A DNA stretch of 24,397 nt from assembly GCA_023091735.1 (NCBI GenBank), contig JALKBU010000795.1, positions 1-24,397 of the forward strand. Direction: 5' to 3'. Every line of letters begins with the position of its first letter. Within the stretch, counting starts at the first letter, position 1. The stretch is from Trichomonas tenax. Taxonomy: Eukaryota > Parabasalia > Trichomonadida > Trichomonadidae. The notes under the pieces were generated by a model. It had not been told where the DNA came from. It saw nothing but the letters and a program-made list of their open reading frames with translations, and made no database searches. Positions 1 to 7,980 of the stretch are shown one piece after another. The translations under genes were made by a program, and so were the position numbers.

Positions 1-936
1 TTGTTGCATTTTTTCATTGAAATAGAGACTTAGAGCTATTTTAATTCAGTAATTTATTTTCAAAATATATACACATATTATATACGAAGCAAAAACATAT
101 GTTAACAAAAATATTTGGCGGGAAAATTGTAAAAGTGACAGAAATATCATAGTCAGCAACTACACAACAGAAGTCATAGCAATACGGGGAAGTAGTGCTC
201 CTTGTGGCGTTGTGGCACCAGATGCTTGCAGCTTGTGATCACAATTTTAATTTGCAAACAAGCTCATTCACTACAAATCACATCGAAGCAAGCTTGCTTG
301 TATGCTAGGAAATGTGTAGTGATAGATAGTTATTGTAACTGAATTTGTTGCAAGCTTGGGAAAATAATCGTTTTTTTTTTTTGAAACAAAGAACATCCCC
401 ATTCTTTTACAGAATATGCTTAACTCAAGAGACACTGGTTTTTTACAAACTCTGCATATCTACAATATTTATTTGGAAACAATTCTTTCAAGGAGAACAA
501 TAAAATATATTAACACGCAGTGATAAACAAAGCAATTATTATAACATCAATGCATTTTATCATCAAATAATCGATATGCAATATCATGTGATTTATCCAA
601 CACAAATAATAATCATGTGCTCCCATTTTTTCCAAATAACTTTGTATTTCGAAAATTGGTTCACACTTACCCATAGTTAAAGGTGTAGTATAATGATATA
701 TCATTACGATGATAAAATGATGTTGATTGATGTCATTTCATAGTGATGATAAAATGTTATTGATTGATATCATTTCATAATGTTGATAATATGAGAATGC
801 TCGATGTAATCTCATAATGATGATAACATAAGATTGAAAAATTTTAGGTTTTCGATCGACTTTCATTAAAACATTTGTTGAACAACTTAGTTATATCCCA
901 ATTTACAACCAAATCGAACAGCATCAATATCTGACT
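1..936. other. Gene-poor region with GC-richer patch and palindromes
   Basis: No intact gene is visible. The stretch at about 178-240 is clearly richer in G and C than its surroundings. It contains a perfect 12-bp palindrome (TTGTGATCACAA, 233-244), and a perfect 14-bp palindrome (AAGCAAGCTTGCTT) lies at 286-299. An open frame without ATG runs on the plus strand from 53 to the stop at 236-238, and the minus strand of the same patch also reads like protein over about 25 codons before a stop. Either could be a relic of a dispersed repeat. From 355 to 700 the DNA is AT-rich with a T11 run near 371; the short ORF there shows no coding character. Confidence 0.5.
702..832. repeat. 37-bp imperfect tandem repeat, about 3.5 copies
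   Basis: Three consecutive 37-bp units begin at 702, 739 and 776, each starting CAT(T/A)..GATGATAA or a close variant and ending near ATCATTT or TAATCT. A partial fourth begins at 813. The period is exactly 37 bp across the full copies, with point differences only. No long ORF follows the period, so this looks like a noncoding minisatellite. Confidence 0.75.
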
Positions 937-1287
937 TTATTGAAGATTTTTCGAAAAGTGAAAAAATTCGATGGAAATTCGCATCTTCCTTGGCAGTGAT
1001 TCTGAACTCAATGATTTGTCTGTTTCTTGTGAATATGAACATATTCTTTTGGTATCATTCACAAGGAACTCAATTTTTGCTTCGAATTCTTTTTCTAGTT
1101 TTTGATTTAATTTATCTTCTCCCTCCAAGCAATCCATGCGCTGATGCATTTCTTTCATTTCATGCTGCATATCATGCTTTTCTTGTTTTGCTCCTTTAAC
1201 ATTGTTTAGCATATCATTCATGTCTTCGCGTAATTGACAAATTAGAACTTAGAAGTCTCTCTCTTTTTGCATTTTTCGAATTGTTAG
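937..1287 (-). pseudogene. Decayed coiled-coil gene fragment
   Basis: The minus strand has an open frame from an ATG at 1221 to a stop at 937-939 (94 codons). It is rich in K, E, Q and M with heptad-like spacing (QEKHDMQHEMKEMHQRM), so a coiled coil is likely. The frame stays open upstream of that ATG (ICQLRED just before it) to an in-frame TAA. Beyond the stop the same frame continues with another ATG and a similar charged segment (EKMQKERDF), then another stop. That pattern fits the tail of a larger coiled-coil gene interrupted by nonsense mutations. I see no Inr before the ATG. A short functional gene starting at 1221 is possible but less likely. The partner and role are unknown. Confidence 0.45.
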
Positions 1288-1433
1288 TTTTTAAATTTTC
1301 CCATCATTTTGGAACTTAGGGAGTAAGAAGCATAAGCCTACAGGAACAATGTATGTAAGGAGCTTTAGTCAAAACAATTATCCGATTTCGAGATATAACA
1401 CGGCGAAATTCAAATGAAATGATTTTATAACTT

Positions 1434-1854
1434 GTGGACGCTAATAATTTCTTTTTCTTGATTGTGGATAATGCACTACTTTCTGCTTTAGTTATAAAAC
1501 ATAATAATTGCGTCTATTCATTTGCTTTGCGTAAAGCAAAAACGAGATTGATAATCAAATTGAAGATTACAAAAATTAGTAATTTATATTGGTTCAGAAG
1601 GCTTCCATTCCTGCAGCCAATATCCTCATGCTTCAGTTCATGGTACACAGAACAAATCTTGATCAGCAATTAGAGAGCTTTATCTCCTTTTTGTAATCCA
1701 AGCCATAGTTTTGCAGTATTGTGCTAGATGGAAAGAATGTGGTTTATTTCATGGCGGATTCATGGATAGCACCCATTTCAATAATCTTCGAAGATTATGG
1801 GCCAAAACAATAAATTTCGCGAACATTGGACTTAAAATGTATTTTTATGATTAA
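1434..1854 (+). pseudogene. Frame-broken coding relic, unknown family
   Basis: Three successive plus-strand frames each look protein-like and partly overlap: one from 1434 to about 1673; one open from 1583 to a stop at 1694-1696 (contains AANILMLQFMVHRTNLDQQL); and one open from 1663 to a stop at 1852-1854 (contains CARWKECGLFHGGFMDSTHF). The second and third join naturally if the frame shifts at the T5 run near 1688-1692. The codons show the mixed C- or T-ending usage of the genes here. There is no credible start codon for the downstream pieces, so I read it as a decayed gene or one carrying an indel. I do not recognise the family. Confidence 0.35.
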
Positions 1855-1949
1855 ACAACAAATAATTTTTAAGATTTATCATGGTCGATTTAACAAAAGT
1901 GACAAAAATTGTGGACTAAAATCTGACAAAAGATTTTAAGTAAAAAATA

Positions 1950-2924
1950 ATGGGATGCATATCATATATCCATGACCTGATGGGCAGAACATGGTTTGTT
2001 ATGATAATGTGGCAAGTCTGTGTACTAATGAACGTCAGTGGAGCAACTTTTTGCACGATAATGACGAGAATCAATGGAAAAACGCTTCCTTTCTTTCAAT
2101 TAGCATGCACATACTTGACATTGCTCATTGTTCACTTCAAAAATGCGCCAAAAACAGCAATGCCATGGATAAAATACATAATTGTTTCTATTTTGAACTT
2201 TGGAGGCGATGTCACAGCAATCTACGCGTATACTATGACTTCGTTGTCATCCGCGATGATATTGATTACGACTGTTATCTTTTGGGTCGCTCCAATAAGT
2301 TACTTTTTCTTGAAGCGCGATATCTCGTGGCAACAAGTGTTATCGATATTTATAGGTGTTACAGGCATATCCTTTGTCTTCATTGCTGATGGAATAGGTG
2401 ACTCTCATTGGCAAGGAAACGTTCTAGCACTCTCTTCTGCTTTATGTTATGCAATCGCGAATATTTTACAAGAAATACTTGTGTATGAATGTTCCATTCC
2501 AACATTCTTATTCAGATTTTCACTGTGCACATCGCCAGCAGCTATAATTGTTTCAGGAGCCGTAGAATGGAAACAAATTTATACTTACAATTGGAGTGGG
2601 AAGATCATTGGTCTATTAATTGGATACGTCATTATGTTGTCGTTATACTACACATTGGTTCCATTTGTTCTTAATCACTCAAGCGCCACTGAAATGAATA
2701 TCTCATTTTTGTCAACGAATTTCTACTCTTTGGGACTCTCAATTCTATTCTTTGGCCAAAAGGCGTCATGTCTGTATCTCGTTGGCTTCTTGTGCATTCC
2801 TGTTGCGATTGTTGTTTTCTGCGTTTGGGCACCTGAGCAAAAATACAGGAATGCTGGTCCCCAGTACGAGGATAACACTAATAATGAACATTCTCCAAAA
2901 TATATTGATGAGACACTTGAGTGA
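1950..2924 (+). CDS. SLC35F-type drug/metabolite transporter
   Basis: This is a 324-residue polytopic membrane protein of the drug/metabolite transporter superfamily, closest in pattern to SLC35F1/F2/F6 solute carriers. About ten hydrophobic segments can be placed: roughly 14-35, 47-63, 73-94, 99-121, 129-148, 156-177, 186-205, 218-241, 252-269 and 274-293. The tail is polar and acidic. Family-like landmarks are GDVTAIYAYTMTSLSSAMIL near 86-105, where SLC35F proteins have their conserved second repeat, and GNVLALSSALCYAIANILQE near 156-175. Length is a little short for the family. The substrate cannot be read from the sequence, and the compartment (Golgi, endosome or plasma membrane) is unknown. 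The first ATG is used because transmembrane segment 1 follows it closely. No clear Inr is seen. The gene ends in TGA. Confidence 0.87.
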   Translation: MGCISYIHDLMGRTWFVMIMWQVCVLMNVSGATFCTIMTRINGKTLPFFQLACTYLTLLIVHFKNAPKTAMPWIKYIIVSILNFGGDVTAIYAYTMTSLSSAMILITTVIFWVAPISYFFLKRDISWQQVLSIFIGVTGISFVFIADGIGDSHWQGNVLALSSALCYAIANILQEILVYECSIPTFLFRFSLCTSPAAIIVSGAVEWKQIYTYNWSGKIIGLLIGYVIMLSLYYTLVPFVLNHSSATEMNISFLSTNFYSLGLSILFFGQKASCLYLVGFLCIPVAIVVFCVWAPEQKYRNAGPQYEDNTNNEHSPKYIDETLE

Positions 2925-2990
2925 ACATAATTTTCAATTCATAAGAACACGAACATCCTTATATCGAGATATTGATCTCTGTAATTAACT

Positions 2991-3015
2991 TATCAATATA
3001 TTGTATATATTGATA
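2991..3015. repeat. Perfect 10-bp inverted repeat (hairpin)
   Basis: TATCAATATA at 2991-3000 and TATATTGATA at 3006-3015 are exact reverse complements around a 5-nt loop. It lies about 67 bp past the transporter stop codon. The stem is pure AT-type sequence, so stability is modest. A role in 3'-end processing is possible but not shown. Confidence 0.55.
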
Positions 3016-3244
3016 TACTTTCCATTAGGCATAGAATATGTCTATCAAAATAAGAGACAAAGTCGAGTTAAACTTTGTTCATCAATAACAACATTAAATT
3101 ATAAAGTATTGTTTAGGCTTAAAAGTTAACTGCATTAACTCCATCGAGCCCAAATATATTGTCATTATATCAAAATATATTGCTCATCAATTTGATATTC
3201 AAAAATAAAACATATTTTTGATAAGAGCTTTTATTTTCAAAGTA

Positions 3245-3482
3245 TAGATATCATATACAATATAGTATCTAAATGCATAATAAAATCATCAAAATCAATT
3301 TTGAATTTTTCACTTTTTCAAAATGGTCTTATTTTTAAAAATTTAGATGTTATATTGTATTGGCAATCTAAATACATAATAAAATTGCAAAAATGATTTT
3401 TCAATTGTTCGAATTTACAAAAGGTTCTAATTTTATAAAATTTAGATATTGTAATAAAATCTAAATCTATAAATCAAAAATA
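3245..3482. repeat. 99-bp imperfect tandem repeat upstream of dnaJ
   Basis: Units begin with TAGAT at 3245, 3344 and 3443, exactly 99 bp apart. Shared blocks in each unit are TAGAT(A/G)T.., ATCTAAAT.CATAATAAAAT and, in the first two, an AAAATGGTCTTA/AAAAGGTTCTAA block. The third copy is partial and ends about 40 bp before the dnaJ start. The rest of the 2925-3520 gap is AT-rich with no gene. Confidence 0.65.
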
Positions 3483-3520
3483 TCAACTAAATATAGTTTT
3501 TGGTCGAGGAAATTCTCAAA

Positions 3521-4612
3521 ATGTTGAGTTTCTGCAGAACAACGTCAAGAAGTTCTTTTTTGAGATTTCTTGCGAAGCCAACAGTCAACTGGCAGTCCAA
3601 AGACATGTATGAGCGTCTCGGTGTGAAAAGCGACGCGACAATTGACGAAATCAAGAAAAAATATCACGAATTAGTTCGAGCTTATCATCCCGATATGATT
3701 CAAAACGAAAAAGAGAAAGAGGAGGGTCAGAAAATCATCGCTGCTGTCAACGAAGCTTACGATACACTGAAAGACGAAAATAAAAGACAAGAATACGACG
3801 CTTCGAGACTCGGAGGCCACTCATTCGGTGGTTTCGGAGGATTTGGCAGAGGCCCACAAATGCATTTTCAACAGAGAAAGATTCATCAAGCAAGAGTCCA
3901 AATTTCATTCGCGGAGAGCGTAAAAGGCGTTAAGAAAGATATAATTATCGAAATGGAAGAACCCTGCAAGAAATGTCACGGAAATTGCACAAATGATGGA
4001 AAACCTCCCAATACTTGTCCTTTGTGCAATGGCCAAGGCATTATGGTACAAGGATTCATCCCAATGCCGTGCCCGCAGTGTGGAGGACGTGGATTTTACG
4101 TCACAAATCCATGCACTTCATGCCACGGTGCAGGAACAACGTCAAAGCCTACAAACATCAAAGTTCCAATCCCACCGGGTGTTCAGCACGGAAATGTCCT
4201 GAATTTCAACACCAACTTCGGCCCGATCATGGTCATGTGCATGGTTGATGATGATCCATTGCTTAAACGCGATGGAATGGATTTGCACATTACTGTTCCT
4301 ATCAGCATTAAAACTGCTTTGCTCGGTGGCTCTGTCAAAGTTCCAACACTCAATGGAATCGTCGAGAAGAGAGTTCTTCCTGGCACACAGCCATACGACA
4401 TCGAGAGGCTTCCTGGTGCAGGCATCGCCAGACAAGGAGACCTTTACATCCACTACAAAGTCATCATTCCAAGAGTTCTCTCTGGAGCGGACAGAAAGAA
4501 GCTACAAGAGATGGGCGAGAAGTACATGAAGAACACAAACGATAACTGGAACTCTTACTTAGAGGAATACGCGAGAAGAATGGCTTTTGATGATAAATCA
4601 AAGAAGAAATAA
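3521..4612 (+). CDS. Mitochondrial-type DnaJ (Hsp40), probably hydrogenosomal
   Basis: This is a type I J-protein of 363 residues, resembling mitochondrial Mdj1/DNAJA3. It would stimulate the ATPase of an organellar Hsp70 and help fold imported proteins. Order: an N-terminal presequence (MLSFCRTTSRSSFLRF), rich in S, T and R and free of acids, of the kind that targets trichomonad hydrogenosomes; a J domain at about 28-95 with HPD at 56-58; a short G/F stretch near 100-117; a zinc region with CPLCNGQG, CPQCGGRG and CTSCHGAG plus a degenerate first repeat (CKKCHGNC, last G replaced by C); then the C-terminal substrate-binding domains. An in-frame TTG at 3500 would add seven residues, but the ATG gives the expected presequence. 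The stop reads TAAATAAA, matching the stop-overlapping polyadenylation signal of trichomonads. Hydrogenosomal location is inferred. Confidence 0.93.
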   Translation: MLSFCRTTSRSSFLRFLAKPTVNWQSKDMYERLGVKSDATIDEIKKKYHELVRAYHPDMIQNEKEKEEGQKIIAAVNEAYDTLKDENKRQEYDASRLGGHSFGGFGGFGRGPQMHFQQRKIHQARVQISFAESVKGVKKDIIIEMEEPCKKCHGNCTNDGKPPNTCPLCNGQGIMVQGFIPMPCPQCGGRGFYVTNPCTSCHGAGTTSKPTNIKVPIPPGVQHGNVLNFNTNFGPIMVMCMVDDDPLLKRDGMDLHITVPISIKTALLGGSVKVPTLNGIVEKRVLPGTQPYDIERLPGAGIARQGDLYIHYKVIIPRVLSGADRKKLQEMGEKYMKNTNDNWNSYLEEYARRMAFDDKSKKK

Positions 4613-4804
4613 ATAAAAAAAATATATTGTTGGTTTCTATCATATTAAAACATAAACCTATTTCTAATTCCCAACAATGAAATACATAAATAGATCTAAG
4701 AATGATAATTTGAAAAATATCAAAAATCTATTTTTGGTCGAATGTTGTTTAATAGATAGTTATGTTTATCTCGGGGAATGAAATTGATTTTTGGTGTTTA
4801 TAGT

Positions 4805-4810
4805 TCATAT
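4805..4810 (+). promoter_or_regulatory. Inr-like element TCATAT of the acid phosphatase gene
   Basis: TCATAT fits the trichomonad initiator TCA(+1)(C/T)(T/A). It would give a 6-nt leader before the ATG at 4813, within the usual range for these organisms. A single short motif in AT-rich DNA can arise by chance. Confidence 0.45.
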
Positions 4811-4812
4811 TT

Positions 4813-5982
4813 ATGTTTGTATTTTTAACTATTTCATCCAAAACTTTCGGTAATTCGTTTTGCGAGCCTTCATTCGAATCGTTCCTCCACGTCGATGCCG
4901 ATCTCATTCAGGTACAAGTGATAACGAGGCATGGTGCGCGTACACCTTTACATAAAGCAAATGATAATAACGATGTTTGGAGATGTTCAAATTCCGAAAG
5001 AAGGTCATACAGCGACAAAGCACCTGGAACTAGTATCCATGTGGCCTTTGGAAGCTCTATTTTCATGGGAGATTGTCATTTTGGGCAATTGCTTGGTAAA
5101 GGACAGAAGCAATTGGCAAAAATAGGAAGATACTTGCGAAAACTATATATTGACGAACTGAAATTCCTTCCTTCTAAATATAATTCCGAAGTAATTCAAT
5201 TTAGATCGACAAACACACAAAGAACTCGAAATTCTCTGATATCACTCGCATCAGAACTATACCCGAACGCTACCATTACATTTAGAACAGCCGATAAAAT
5301 TTATGATCATTGGAGAAGAAAATCAAGTGTTTGTCTCGGTTTAATGGAAAATTGGAAGAAACTTTCGAAGAGTAGTGAATGGAAAATGAACAAACTGGAA
5401 GATACAGAATTCATGAATAAAATTTCAAAATCATTGAACACGAAATGGTCTGCGACAGGTGATATTTTAACTTCATCATTATGTGAAGGCTTCAAGCTTA
5501 GATCTAATATGTCTGTTGCTGACATCGAGGAAGCAATTAAACTCAAAACAAAACAACATCTTTTCATTTATAATCATGACGACATTTTCCCACTTTTCTT
5601 CGGTTATCAGGCCGCTGACATGGTGAATGAGATGCTGAAACGCATCAATGGACAGAGCAAAGCGAAGTTTATTCATTGGTCGGCACATGATGGAAATATC
5701 AACGCGTTTCTTGGATATCTCGGAATTTCAACAAGCGATTGGCCTCAATATGGAACATATATAACGATGGAACTCTACAGATACAGAAAACAGAAGCACT
5801 ATTTCGTTAGATTCACAATGAATGGTAAAAGGCTCACATCGACACGTCTTTCATCAGTTTATATTCCATTGGACAATTTTGTTGCATTTGTTAAAAACTT
5901 TATGCCAACACAAGAAGACTGTAAATTTAATGATAAGAAGTTCATGAAATCGGATGTTTTTGCTCCAGAACCTATATACTAA
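4813..5982 (+). CDS. Histidine acid phosphatase (branch 2 His phosphatase), secreted or lysosomal
   Basis: This 389-residue member of the histidine acid phosphatase family hydrolyses phosphate monoesters at acidic pH through a phosphohistidine intermediate. The catalytic RHGARTP motif is at 39-45 (His40 nucleophile, Arg39 and Arg43 binding phosphate), and the second motif HD is at 292-293, in the context SAHDGN. Both essential elements are intact. A short hydrophobic N terminus (MFVFLTISS) followed by FCEP suggests a signal peptide, though it is weak. An in-frame stop lies 12 nt upstream of the ATG, so the start is well fixed. Several cysteines fit an exported enzyme. Family members in protists are lysosomal or released; which applies here is inference. 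An Inr-like TCATAT sits just upstream. Confidence 0.92.
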   Translation: MFVFLTISSKTFGNSFCEPSFESFLHVDADLIQVQVITRHGARTPLHKANDNNDVWRCSNSERRSYSDKAPGTSIHVAFGSSIFMGDCHFGQLLGKGQKQLAKIGRYLRKLYIDELKFLPSKYNSEVIQFRSTNTQRTRNSLISLASELYPNATITFRTADKIYDHWRRKSSVCLGLMENWKKLSKSSEWKMNKLEDTEFMNKISKSLNTKWSATGDILTSSLCEGFKLRSNMSVADIEEAIKLKTKQHLFIYNHDDIFPLFFGYQAADMVNEMLKRINGQSKAKFIHWSAHDGNINAFLGYLGISTSDWPQYGTYITMELYRYRKQKHYFVRFTMNGKRLTSTRLSSVYIPLDNFVAFVKNFMPTQEDCKFNDKKFMKSDVFAPEPIY

Positions 5983-6179
5983 TACTATTTTTATATTACT
6001 TTTTGTTTGTATTAACGAGCATTTTGATATTACGTAAGATTTATCTGAATGTTAAAATCTATTGATAACAAAATCTCTTTAAACTGCATATGCTTATAAG
6101 AAAATAAGAATGCTCTGATCATGAACATCAACAGTGAGTTTCAGAGTGATTATAATAATAAGTTTAGAATATAAAAAAA

Positions 6180-7418
6180 TTAAATTTTTTCTTCAATTAT
6201 TTGCATATATTGGGATGCAGCTTCTGATATTTCAGTCCTCGTAGAATTGCACAATTCTTCAATCGACTCTCCAAGAATTTCATAGCACTCTTCGCACAAT
6301 CCACATCGAATAATTGTGTTTAGAATGAGTGCAGTAATATTGGCATCGCATTCATTACCTGTCGCAAATTGAGCAACTTGAATCAAGACGAGAGGAGCAC
6401 TTTCACCGCAGTATTCAATATACTTGCAAATGAAGTATGCAGTCAAAGTCCTGCATTTGTAAGATCTGTCTTGATTCATCAAAATGTTAACGAAGATGTG
6501 TGATAGAAATTGTGGAATAATTGATTCTTCACCAATGTCCTCTGAATTAAAAAGCGCCCAAACACCTGTTGCGATAACGTGATCTGATTCATTCTTGGAA
6601 ATTCCGATATTGAAATCAGATATCGATAAAGATTTTGCAAGACCAAGAATTCTGAAGAAAGCTGCAACAGATTCTGGGTTTATTTGTCTCAGAAAGTTCT
6701 TTGCACATGCAACTAACCCTTTTTCTCTGAGATAAACATCAAAATTCTCAGCATTTCTGGAATAGATCGAGAGACAGTCAAATAATGTTTCAGGTGAAAG
6801 ATTTTGCTGAATCCATGTAACCACCTGATCGAAGTACTCACCAGGAATAGGATATCTTAGTAAATTATAAAGAAATTGTTTGACTTTTGGAAAATGTTTG
6901 TTTTTGTTGATGAATTCGATAAATACATCACAAGACACTGCATTAATGAAGCTTTGTAGCAAATTGCTGTCACTTATTATTGTTGTTGCCAATAAAAGAA
7001 AACTTTGTTTTAATCCTGAGTCAAAAACTTCATAAATCATTAGTTTGCACAGTAATTCGAGGACATTTGTATGACTTACAAACATGTCCCTTCTATGTCT
7101 CATCATTTGAGTCATTGCCCATGTAGCATTTATTTTGATCTTAGTTGTGACCTCAGAATCCAATATTTGAACGCAAGATTCAAGGATGATAGAGTCAGAG
7201 TCATCGCTGTTCAGTAAGTTATGGCATGTCTGACCATAGTTTACAAGTAATCGCGCAAATTCTTCGTAATTTTGCTCTTTCAATGAGTTCTTGAGAAATT
7301 CGACAATGGATGCTGCAGAGTTCTCCAAGGAGACATCGTTGAATCGTTTATCAATGCCTGACGAAAATATTTGCTTCCTTTCAACAACAATGGAATGCAT
7401 TATAAAATTAATAATCAT
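6180..7418 (-). CDS. ARM/HEAT-like alpha-solenoid protein, importin-alpha-like organisation
   Basis: This 412-residue, almost wholly helical protein is built of repeating helix pairs, with segments such as KINATWAMTQMMRHRRD near 90-110 and LTAYFICKYIEYCGESAPL nearer the C terminus. The KINATWAMTQM segment recalls the ARM pattern (A.WA..N) of importin alpha and related proteins, and the N terminus has a small basic cluster (VERKQIF..GIDKRF) where importin alpha carries its importin-beta-binding region. It is shorter than importin alpha (about 500) and the Trp/Asn ladder is poor, so cargo binding cannot be claimed. Two ATGs are possible, at 7418 and 7400. No Inr is seen. It is divergent from the gene beginning at 7981. 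It could be any ARM scaffold. Confidence 0.7.
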   Translation of the reverse strand: MIINFIMHSIVVERKQIFSSGIDKRFNDVSLENSAASIVEFLKNSLKEQNYEEFARLLVNYGQTCHNLLNSDDSDSIILESCVQILDSEVTTKIKINATWAMTQMMRHRRDMFVSHTNVLELLCKLMIYEVFDSGLKQSFLLLATTIISDSNLLQSFINAVSCDVFIEFINKNKHFPKVKQFLYNLLRYPIPGEYFDQVVTWIQQNLSPETLFDCLSIYSRNAENFDVYLREKGLVACAKNFLRQINPESVAAFFRILGLAKSLSISDFNIGISKNESDHVIATGVWALFNSEDIGEESIIPQFLSHIFVNILMNQDRSYKCRTLTAYFICKYIEYCGESAPLVLIQVAQFATGNECDANITALILNTIIRCGLCEECYEILGESIEELCNSTRTEISEAASQYMQIIEEKI

Positions 7419-7980
7419 TCTCCTCTCAATTTGGTTCCCCGAGGAACTTCATTTTTGATTTTATGTTCGAATATCTATAAATAGCTTCTGTATGATATTT
7501 AAAGCAACTTTGTCGTTAATTTTTTTGGTAATTCTTATTCTATTATTGAAAATACAGCAAATAAAACTTTAAGTTATGTAAACTTAATTTACATGTCAGA
7601 AAATAATTTTCATATTTTTGTACCAAGATCTAAATCCTTATATTCATGATAAATCGATAATAGAAAAGGAATATATACATTATGTAGATTCTTCCCATAT
7701 GTATGGCATCTTGATGCAAAGAACCAATGATGGAAAAATCGTCAATCAAAGAAAAACATTGAATTAGGATGAAAATGAAAAGTAATAGAATTTATCGTGG
7801 TCAAATAAACAGTGATTTTGTTTTATAGATTCTGTTTAAAAAGATTATAATTCATGGCATATGCTTCTATTGTTGCCGCTGAAACAAAATATTATGATTG
7901 TATAAATGTAATGTTGATTCAATCATAAATTTGTCTTTGAGGAAATAGTCATTGTGTCACTTTTTATTTTTATTTATTTG
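7419..7980. other. Divergent intergenic region
   Basis: This 560-bp AT-rich spacer separates two divergently transcribed genes. Near the minus-strand gene is CTCGGGGAA (minus strand, 7435-7443). The same 9-mer occurs on the plus strand at 4772-4780, upstream of the acid phosphatase. At the other end is the Inr of the plus-strand gene. No ORF, RNA gene or longer repeat is visible. Confidence 0.6.
7957..7962 (+). promoter_or_regulatory. Inr TCACTT that fixes the start of the 7981 gene
   Basis: TCACTTTTT matches TCA(+1)(C/T)T(T/A) exactly, with +1 at 7959 and a 22-nt leader to the ATG at 7981. A second weaker match, TCATTG, lies at 7949-7954. The in-frame GTG at 7954 overlaps this Inr, so it would lie upstream of the transcript and cannot be the start. 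Confidence 0.62.

Noticed and set aside
1276..1290. ACTAACA on the minus strand, resembling part of the trichomonad intron 3' motif
   Set aside because: It is not followed by CACAG, and no matching donor is seen upstream.
1434..1673. An intact 79-residue gene
   Set aside because: There is no Inr, the start is a TTG-type codon, and the end merges into two other protein-like frames. It fits a relic better than a gene.
4142..4453. Long minus-strand and alternate-frame ORFs within the dnaJ gene
   Set aside because: These are shadows of a clearly coding plus-strand frame with recognisable domains.
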